The notes below the pieces were generated by a model. That model ran no database searches. It saw only the letters and a list, made by a program, of their open reading frames with translations, and was not told the origin of the DNA. From an uncultured Muribaculaceae bacterium (GTDB lineage: Bacteria; Bacteroidota; Bacteroidia; Bacteroidales; Muribaculaceae): DNA of 64,000 bases. Position 1 is the first letter of the stretch. The number at the start of each line of letters is the position of its first letter. The stretch spans positions 7,042 to 71,041 of the forward strand of contig CAJTQV010000003.1 in NCBI GenBank assembly GCA_910578385.1, read 5' to 3'. The translations under genes and the position numbers were made by a program. Of the stretch, positions 59,401-64,000 are shown piece after piece.

Positions 59401-60078
59401 GCAAGCTACGACATCGGCTTCGGCGGTCTCGACCACGTGATTGCTTCGGGCAAGAATGTCAACATCCTCGTACTCGACACCGAGGTTTACTCCAACACCG
59501 GTGGTCAGTCATCTAAGTCAACACCTATCGGTGCGATAGCCAAGTTTGCCGCTGCCGGCAAGCGTATCCGCAAGAAAGACCTCGGTCTCATCGCCACCAC
59601 CTACGGCTACGTTTACGTGGCGCAGATTGCAATGGGTGCCGACAACGCACAGACCCTGAAAGCAATCCGCGAGGCAGAGGCATACGACGGTCCGTCGCTC
59701 GTGATCGCATACGCTCCCTGTATCAACCACGGTATCAAGAAGGGTATGGGACACAGCCAGGAAGAGGAGAAGCAGGCCGTAGAATGCGGTTACTGGCACC
59801 TCTGGCGTTACAACCCCGATCTGGAGGCCAAGGGTGAGAATCCCTTCTCGCTCGACTCGAAAGAGCCCGACTGGAGCAAGTTCGACGACTTCCTGAAGGG
59901 AGAGGTACGCTTCGCATCGCTCTACAAGATGTTCCCGCAGGATGCCGACGAGTTGTTTGCAGCCGCCAAGGCCAACGCACAGTGGCGTTACAACAACTAC
60001 AAGCGTCTCGCAGCGCAGAACTGGGGCACAGATCCCGAGCTCACTCCCGAGGAGATTGCCCTCCGCAAAAACGACTGA
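56482..60078 (+). CDS. nifJ: Pyruvate:ferredoxin (flavodoxin) oxidoreductase
   Basis: Converts pyruvate and CoA to acetyl-CoA and CO2, reducing ferredoxin; central to anaerobic energy metabolism. A 1198-residue single-chain enzyme. Order of domains: pyruvate-binding domain starting with AAHISYMFSEVAAIYPITPSSTMAE; transketolase C-like domain; gamma domain; a 2x[4Fe-4S] insert (CIQCNKCSYVCP about 690-701 and CLGCGNCVDVCPG about 750-762); ThDP domain with CSGCGETPYLKLITQLFG, then GDGASYDIGFGGLDH and YSNTGGQSSKSTP. The motif AAAAGGA just before the ATG is a Shine-Dalgarno-like exception. Strong promoter and long leader upstream. Confidence 0.97.
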   Translation: MSKTKKFLTCDGNQAAAHISYMFSEVAAIYPITPSSTMAEYVDDWSAAGRKNIFGETVMVQEMQSEAGAAGAVHGSLQAGALTTTYTASQGLLLMIPNMYKIAGELLPCVFHVSARTLASHALSIFGDHQDVMACRQTGFAMFCEGSVQEVMDLAAVAHLSAIKGRVPFVNFFDGFRTSHEIQKIEALSEEDLAPLVDREALAEFRSRALSPEKPVARGMAENPDVFFQHREASNKYYDAIPEIVEEYVKEMNRLTGRNYGLFDYYGDPEADRVIIAMGSVTQCIKETIDYLRAKGEKVGLVSVHLYRPFSARHFLAAVPATAKRIAVLDRTKEPGANGEPLYLDVKDCFYGRENAPLIVGGRYGLSSKDTTPAQMLEVFENLKADEPRNQFTVGIVDDLTNHSLPVAPEINVGGKGMFQAKFYGLGADGTVGANKNSVKIIGDNTDKYCQAYFSYDSKKSGGFTCSHLRFGDEPIRSTYLVNTPNFVACHVQAYLHMYDVTRGLLPNGTFLLNTIWEGEDLANNLPNKVKRYFAQNNITVYYINATKIAQEIGLGNRTNTILQSAFFRITEVIPVDLAIEQMKKFIVKSYGKKGENIVNMNNQAVDRGGEYHKLEVKPEWADLADDAPSAVPAPEFIETVVRPINAQDGDLLPVSAFKDNADGTWEQGTAAYEKRGVAAFVPEWITANCIQCNKCSYVCPHASIRPFVLTPEEAAAAPFGEDHSKPAMGKQMAGMRFVQQVDVLDCLGCGNCVDVCPGMKGEKALKMMPLETQLGQDKNWEWLVKNVKNKADLVDVSLNVKNSQFAKPLFEFSGACSGCGETPYLKLITQLFGSREVVANATGCSSIYSGSVPSTPYTTDENGRGPAWANSLFEDFCEYGLGMHIAYEKLRERVKEAAQNIAACEEASQEVRDAAQAWLDARNDAKESQLKGAALVAAARPGAEKGCADCKTVVELNAYLTKRSQWIVGGDGASYDIGFGGLDHVIASGKNVNILVLDTEVYSNTGGQSSKSTPIGAIAKFAAAGKRIRKKDLGLIATTYGYVYVAQIAMGADNAQTLKAIREAEAYDGPSLVIAYAPCINHGIKKGMGHSQEEEKQAVECGYWHLWRYNPDLEAKGENPFSLDSKEPDWSKFDDFLKGEVRFASLYKMFPQDADELFAAAKANAQWRYNNYKRLAAQNWGTDPELTPEEIALRKND

Positions 60079-60109
60079 TAACCCCGCCTGAAAAGGTCTG
60101 CAATAACGC

Positions 60110-60143
60110 GTCGCGGGTCAAGGTGCCAACCTTGACCCGCGAC
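60110..60143 (+). terminator. Perfect 14-bp hairpin after nifJ
   Basis: GTCGCGGGTCAAGG (60110-60123) pairs with CCTTGACCCGCGAC (60130-60143), loop of six. No long T-run. Confidence 0.7.
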
Positions 60144-60164
60144 TCACTTTGTCAGCCCAACACC

Positions 60165-60249
60165 CCCCATAGGCCCCATAGGCCTTATAAGCCCTATAAG
60201 TCCCATAGGCCAGCCCTATAGGCCCTATAAGACTTATAAGTCCTATAAG
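60165..60249. repeat. Array of nine 9-nt degenerate repeats
   Basis: CCCCATAGG twice, CCTTATAAG, CCCTATAAG, TCCCATAGG, a CCAG spacer, then CCCTATAGG, CCCTATAAG, ACTTATAAG and TCCTATAAG. Same family as 17305-17358. It comes about 20 bp after a perfect hairpin. In the gap from 60250 to 60355 only AT-rich sequence is seen. Confidence 0.8.
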
Positions 60250-60355
60250 TCTTAATTCGCCCAAATTCTTTTGCACCGGCATCTGATTGTAATTGCCGCT
60301 ATCATAGATAGTTATAATTTTCTTAACGAAAATTAACATAAAAATTCGGTGCAAA

Positions 60356-60387
60356 TTTTGTCAATTCAGAAAAAAGCAGTAATTTTG
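60356..60387 (+). promoter_or_regulatory. Promoter of the initiator tRNA gene
   Basis: TTTTG (60356-60360), 19-nt spacer, TAATTTTG (60380-60387); the strongest consensus match in the window, 16 nt before the tRNA. Confidence 0.8.
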
Positions 60388-60402
60388 CAATCGAAATCAC
60401 AT

Positions 60403-60474
<72 letters not shown>

Positions 60475-60480
60475 CTAAAG

Positions 60481-60510
60481 AAAAAGCGAATCTTCAAGAT
60501 TCGCTTTTTT
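60481..60510 (+). terminator. Intrinsic terminator of the tRNA gene
   Basis: AAAAAGCGAATC (60481-60492) pairs with GATTCGCTTTTTT (60498-60510), loop TTCAA, seven bases after the tRNA. Confidence 0.9.
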
Positions 60511-60517
60511 AGTATCC

Positions 60518-60556
60518 AAGAAGAAAGGATGCGCCAACGGCGCATCCTTTCTTCTT
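60518..60556. terminator. Perfect 18-bp hairpin, likely bidirectional terminator
   Basis: AAGAAGAAAGGATGCGCC (60518-60535) pairs with its complement at 60539-60556, loop AAC. It ends the minus-strand SIMPL gene at 60626 and backs up the tRNA terminator. Confidence 0.8.
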
Positions 60557-60625
60557 TTGGGTCAATGCAAATACCGGATCAATGCAAATACCCGGTTGAA
60601 GTGTTTTTCTTCCAGCCGGTCGGAA

Positions 60626-61375
60626 TCAGTCTTTGAGGTAGTATTCGATTGTCGAGACCACGCGGACGCGCTTGATGTAGGGGGTGTACTGGTCGCGGTC
60701 CTCGATTGAGAACTGACCCTGCGAGGCCGACTTGATCTTGCCGAGGTTGCTCTTGGAGTCCTGGGCGAATTTCTCGGCTGCCTGGCGTGCGTTCTTCGTG
60801 GCGTCGGCCACCATGTCGGGCTTGATCTTGTTAAGCTCGGTAAATTCATACAGTGTCTGGTAATTGTAGTCGCCCGCCACAATGGCGATTCCCTTGGCCA
60901 TAAGCTCCGATTGCTTTGCCATGAGCTTGTTGACCTTGTCTACCTGAGAGCTGGTCACTACCACGACCGATGTGACGTTGTAGCGGAAGGGTGCCGGCTG
61001 ATTGCTGTAGTTGTCGGCCTGCCGGTCCTGTACCTGCGGAGCGTTGACCGAGAATTCCTCGGCACTTATGCCGTTGCTCTTGAGGAAACTGACTATGGCA
61101 TTGTTGCTGGTCTCGACCTCGCTGTACAGCTGCGCCAGGTCGTTGCCGACAAATTTGCTGACGATAGGCCACGTTACCTTGTTGGCCTCGACCTCACGCT
61201 CGGAAAGGCCGCGCACGGTGACAACGCGTGAGTTGGAGGAGAGCTGGCCGAATCCGTTGCGGATGAAGATGCCGAGCAGCATCAGTCCGATTCCAAGTAG
61301 AAGGGCGCCGCCCCACACACAGGCGAGTTTTACATAGACGCGGTTGCGCGCCGGTTTTTGAATCTCTTTGTCCAT
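60626..61375 (-). CDS. SIMPL-domain (DUF541) exported protein
   Basis: A 249-residue protein with a short basic N-terminus, a single hydrophobic helix (about 20-40, LGIGLMLLGIFI) and then a SIMPL domain: VVTVRGLSEREVEANKVTWPI, and VSVAGDYNY-like central part. SIMPL proteins (named from IRAK-interacting SIMPL, bacterial YggE and BP26) form ring-like assemblies and their task in bacteria is unclear, with links to oxidative stress. It is divergent from pheS over 116 bp. Confidence 0.88.
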   Translation of the reverse strand: MDKEIQKPARNRVYVKLACVWGGALLLGIGLMLLGIFIRNGFGQLSSNSRVVTVRGLSEREVEANKVTWPIVSKFVGNDLAQLYSEVETSNNAIVSFLKSNGISAEEFSVNAPQVQDRQADNYSNQPAPFRYNVTSVVVVTSSQVDKVNKLMAKQSELMAKGIAIVAGDYNYQTLYEFTELNKIKPDMVADATKNARQAAEKFAQDSKSNLGKIKSASQGQFSIEDRDQYTPYIKRVRVVSTIEYYLKD

Positions 61376-61396
61376 GCTTATGATTTTATGGTTGAT

Positions 61397-61422
61397 ATAG
61401 TTTTGATAGTTTTGCTAGTTTT
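61397..61422 (+). repeat. Three 9-bp copies of TAGTTTT(G/A)
   Basis: TAGTTTTG at 61397-61404 and 61406-61413, TAGTTTTA at 61415-61422. The first two match the -7 box consensus TAnnTTTG, in addition to the normal TAATTTTG at 61458-61465. Confidence 0.5.
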
Positions 61423-61457
61423 ATTTGATATTACAACAAAAAATCAGGATTATTTAT

Positions 61458-61465
61458 TAATTTTG
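61458..61465 (+). promoter_or_regulatory. -7 box of pheS
   Basis: TAATTTTG, perfect match, 26 nt before the ATG. No TTG at 19-20 nt. Confidence 0.5.
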
Positions 61466-61491
61466 CAATAGAAAAAATAAGCAGACGAATT

Positions 61492-62517
61492 ATGCTCGAA
61501 AAAATCAAAGCATTACATGAGGAGATTGCAGCCGTAGCAGCTTCCACACCCGAGGAGGTTGAGCAGCTCCGTATCAAATATCTCAGCAAGAAGGGTGCTG
61601 TTTCAGCCCTTATGGCTGACTTCCGTTCGGTACCTGCCGAGCTCAAGCGTGAGGTAGGGCAGAAGATTAATGAACTCAAGACGTTCGCAACCGAGAAAAT
61701 TAACGGTCTCAAGGAGACATTTGCCGTGGCCGAGGACTCCACGCTCGACGAGATTGACCTCACCCGCACAGCGTCGCCGATGAGTGTCGGCACGCGTCAT
61801 CCGCTCTCGCTGGTGCGCAACGAGATGCTCCGTATCTTCGCGAGCATGGGATTCACCATTGCCGAGGGTCCCGAAATCGAGGATGACTGGCATGTGTTCG
61901 AGAGCCTGAACTTCCCTCCCGACCATCCGGCCCGCGACATGCAGGATACGTTCTTCATCTCGCGCGACACGGTTGACATCCTGCTCCGCACGCACACCTC
62001 TTCGGTCCAGACCCGCGTCATGGAACATGCACAGCCGCCCATCCGCATCGTATGCCCCGGCCGTGTGTACCGCAACGAGGCCATCTCGGCGCGTGCCCAC
62101 TGCTTCTTCCATCAGGTTGAGGGTCTGTATATCGACAAGAACGTGTCGTTTGCCGACCTCAAGCAGGTTCTTTTGGGCTTCGCACGCCAGATGTTCGGTC
62201 CCGAGACGAAGATACGTCTCCGTCCCTCATACTTCCCCTTCACGGAGCCGTCGGCCGAGATGGACATCAGCTGCGACATCTGCGGCGGCAAGGGATGCGC
62301 ATTCTGCAAGGGAACAGGCTGGGTCGAGATTCTCGGCTGCGGCATGGTTGACCCGAATGTGCTCAAGGCCTGCGGCATAGATCCGGAGATATATACCGGC
62401 TACGCGTTCGGAATGGGTATCGAGCGAATCACCAACCTCAAGTACAAGGTGAAGGACCTGCGTCTCTTCTCGGAGAATGATGTCCGCTTCCTGCGCGAGT
62501 TCGAGGCTGCCCATTAA
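61492..62517 (+). CDS. pheS: Phenylalanine--tRNA ligase alpha subunit
   Basis: Charges tRNA-Phe as alpha2beta2 with PheT, which is not in the window. 341 residues: coiled-coil tRNA-binding arm (1-85), class II motif 1 (HPLSLVRNEMLRIFASMGF), motif 2 (PIRIVCPGRVYRNEAISARAHCFFHQVEG) and motif 3 (YAFGMGIERI). The insert CDICGGKGCAFCKGTGWVEILGCG (about 262-285) is a zinc-binding-like cysteine cluster typical of Bacteroidetes and some other PheS forms. 56 nt before nth. Confidence 0.97.
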   Translation: MLEKIKALHEEIAAVAASTPEEVEQLRIKYLSKKGAVSALMADFRSVPAELKREVGQKINELKTFATEKINGLKETFAVAEDSTLDEIDLTRTASPMSVGTRHPLSLVRNEMLRIFASMGFTIAEGPEIEDDWHVFESLNFPPDHPARDMQDTFFISRDTVDILLRTHTSSVQTRVMEHAQPPIRIVCPGRVYRNEAISARAHCFFHQVEGLYIDKNVSFADLKQVLLGFARQMFGPETKIRLRPSYFPFTEPSAEMDISCDICGGKGCAFCKGTGWVEILGCGMVDPNVLKACGIDPEIYTGYAFGMGIERITNLKYKVKDLRLFSENDVRFLREFEAAH

Positions 62518-62573
62518 TCCTGACGGACGGTGCTGAGCCTGTTTCCGGATCCGGAACGCAAACACTCTTTATA

Positions 62574-63215
62574 ATGACTATAAAGCAAAGATATGAGGGC
62601 ATAATCTCCATTTTCAAGGAGACTATGCCCGCGCCTGAGACGGAGTTGCATTACGACACTCCGTTTCATCTTTTATTGGCGGTGATACTGTCGGCCCAAT
62701 GCACCGACAAGCGCATCAACATGGTGACCCCCGCGCTGTTCGAGCGGTTCCCCAATCCTGAAGACCTGGCGGCCTCGACCGAAGAGGAGGTGTTCGAATA
62801 TATAAAATCGGTGACATTTCCCAACAACAAGTCGCGTTCGCTGGTCAAGGCGGCGCGTGTGCTTGTCGAGGAATTCGGTGGCGAGATGCCCTCTGACATA
62901 GACAATCTGATGAAGCTCCCGGGCGTTGGACGCAAGACGGCCAACGTCATGCTCTCCGTTGTCTGGAACAAGGCGGCCATGGCGGTTGACACGCATGTGT
63001 TCCGCGTCAGCAACCGTATCGGCCTGACGAACAAATCGCCCAATCCGCTTGCCACGGAAAAGACGCTGATGAAATATATACCTGAGGAATATGTGGCACG
63101 GGCGCACCATTGGCTCATATTGCACGGCCGGTACGTATGCAAGGCGCGTAAGCCCGACTGCCTCAACTGCGCTATCCGCGACTATTGCAAGGAGTGGGCC
63201 AAGGCAGGTTCATAA
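62574..63215 (+). CDS. nth: Endonuclease III
   Basis: Base-excision repair glycosylase/AP lyase for oxidised pyrimidines. 213 residues: helix-hairpin-helix LPGVGRKTANVML with catalytic lysine (K121 region), VDTHVFRVSNR with catalytic aspartate, and a [4Fe-4S] cluster C-x6-C-x2-C-x5-C in CKARKPDCLNCAIRDYC at the end. 56 nt after pheS, probably one transcript. Confidence 0.97.
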   Translation: MTIKQRYEGIISIFKETMPAPETELHYDTPFHLLLAVILSAQCTDKRINMVTPALFERFPNPEDLAASTEEEVFEYIKSVTFPNNKSRSLVKAARVLVEEFGGEMPSDIDNLMKLPGVGRKTANVMLSVVWNKAAMAVDTHVFRVSNRIGLTNKSPNPLATEKTLMKYIPEEYVARAHHWLILHGRYVCKARKPDCLNCAIRDYCKEWAKAGS

Positions 63216-63266
63216 AAAGTGGATTGCTCTTGACAGGGGGGGAGCCGGAACAAGGGGGGTGAGTTT

Positions 63267-63866
63267 TCAGCTTACCCGACGGTCGACCACGCCGTATGCA
63301 CGGTAATCGAAACCATGTCCGCGTGTTTTCCTGCTTCTGCGGCAAAGGCGCAGTAGACCTCGGCGCATCATGCGGTCAAGGCTGTAGAGACCGGGGCCCA
63401 TCACCGAGAATATCATCATGACCATAGCGAGCGCTCCGGCTGTCAGGTCTGGAATGCCTCCCATCAGTGATGTGTAGAGACTGTATCCGAACCAGCAGGC
63501 GCCGCCGAGCGAGATAAGACGGGAGAAGAAACCGAACACCATCGAGATGCCGACAAAGGCCATGACCAGCGCGGAGGCGGGTATGTTCATCGAGGTGATG
63601 TCGGCAGGGGCGAGCGGCAGAAGCGCTGTGCCGGCAAGAAGCGACCCGCACACAACGCGGAGCAGCAGCATCTTGCCCGAGAACTGACCGTTCACGCGCT
63701 TGTTGATACCGAACAAAGCGTTGAAAAGACCCTTGAAAGGAGTGGCGACATGTCGCCCCGGCGCAGTGAGAGTCCGGCTTATCTTGGCAAGACGGTCTTC
63801 ATTGATGCGGAGTTCGCCGAGTGTCTTGACACCCGGGTCAACTGATATTACATGAGCTTCGTTCAT
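63267..63866 (-). CDS. Unknown membrane protein with a strong Shine-Dalgarno site
   Basis: A 199-residue protein. A hydrophilic N-terminal part (1-60) is followed by four hydrophobic segments (about 66-85, 91-115, 120-135, 140-160) and a basic tail RRGLLRLCRRSRKTRGHG. The layout is DoxX-like but weakly so; no reliable family call. AAAGGAGG (forward CCTCCTTT, 63873-63880) lies six bases before the ATG, a near perfect Shine-Dalgarno site and rare in this genome. Confidence 0.75.
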   Translation of the reverse strand: MNEAHVISVDPGVKTLGELRINEDRLAKISRTLTAPGRHVATPFKGLFNALFGINKRVNGQFSGKMLLLRVVCGSLLAGTALLPLAPADITSMNIPASALVMAFVGISMVFGFFSRLISLGGACWFGYSLYTSLMGGIPDLTAGALAMVMMIFSVMGPGLYSLDRMMRRGLLRLCRRSRKTRGHGFDYRAYGVVDRRVS

Positions 63867-63872
63867 TGTGAG

Positions 63873-63880
63873 CCTCCTTT
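63873..63880 (-). promoter_or_regulatory. Shine-Dalgarno site AAAGGAGG
   Basis: Six bases before the ATG at 63866. Bacteroidetes ribosomes largely ignore such sites because their anti-SD is masked, so its presence is unusual. Confidence 0.7.
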
Positions 63881-64000
63881 CTTTGTGAATGATTGCGGAG
63901 ACGGGTTCCGGTCAGTTGGTATTGTCGTGCCGCAATATGGTGAAAGAGTCCGTCTCATAAAAAATTTACCCATAGGGGTCGCTGGATTGAGTCATATCAG

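Noticed and set aside
59982..60354. Short frames on both strands across the 9-nt repeat array
   Set aside because: They only read the repeat (HRPYKPYK or LIGLISLIG type peptides) and lack promoters.
63898..63956. Long-range GAGACGG/CCGTCTC pairing at the window end
   Set aside because: Loop of 45 nt and only seven pairs; no supporting T-run or gene end in view.

Overview
The window is a 64 kb chromosomal segment from a member of the Bacteroidales, most likely Muribaculaceae or a close relative; the family placement is inference. Pointers are the many TAnnTTTG -7 boxes with TTG or TTTG about 19-20 nt upstream, the near absence of Shine-Dalgarno sites, Bacteroidetes-type families (DUF4494, DUF5723, DUF349, half-size ChrA pairs, zinc-motif PheS), T9SS-like C-terminal tails on two surface proteins, and an anaerobic to microaerobic metabolism (pyruvate:ferredoxin oxidoreductase, cytochrome bd). 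Most genes are GC-rich, but a surface-protein and toxin-antitoxin stretch (about 44.2-49.3 kb) is clearly AT-richer.

Layout. 0-0.9 kb: 3' end of msrB and a small VanZ-like protein. 1.1-8.5 kb: an envelope glycosylation cluster (two ArnT-like GT39 enzymes, a DPM1/ArnC-like GT2, a double LAB_N membrane protein, a UDP-glucuronate-4-epimerase-like enzyme) facing a convergent PmrAB-like two-component system. 8.6-11.9 kb: convergent Kup potassium and NhaC-type sodium transporters. 12.1-15.0 kb: a secreted protein split by a one-base frameshift in a run of eight C. 15.2-20.6 kb: cytidylate-kinase-like protein, an unknown protein, a secreted cyclophilin, and a lipoprotein/DUF5723 pair. 20.8-30.1 kb: DUF349 protein, Sel1 protein, SerB, a patatin/beta-barrel protein, ApbE, DJ-1 and YigZ. 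30.3-32.6 kb: HU, a 29-residue basic COX24/bS22-like protein and RNase E/G. 32.7-38.1 kb, minus strand: cydA-cydB-chrA-chrA-folC. 38.2-44.0 kb: DUF4494, YggS, MFS sugar transporter, transketolase, a candidate small RNA and an RluA-type pseudouridine synthase. 44.2-50.4 kb: accessory stretch with a 1268-residue LRR protein behind a long structured leader, a HigBA module, and one ORF that fuses a phage-type endolysin to a spanin-like lipoprotein. 50.5-64 kb: TetR regulator, fabG-ispD-recG, a DbpA-like helicase, PFOR, initiator tRNA-Met, a SIMPL protein, pheS, nth and a membrane protein with a rare strong Shine-Dalgarno site.

The most coherent system is the 1.1-8.5 kb cluster. Its parts would make a nucleotide uronic acid, load it on a polyprenyl phosphate, move it across the inner membrane and attach it to lipid A or another envelope acceptor, next to a two-component system that could control it. 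The other items most worth follow-up are the fused lysis cassette with its internal lipoprotein start, the C8 frameshift, the orphan promoter plus hairpin at 43.15-43.33 kb, and several families of short intergenic repeats.
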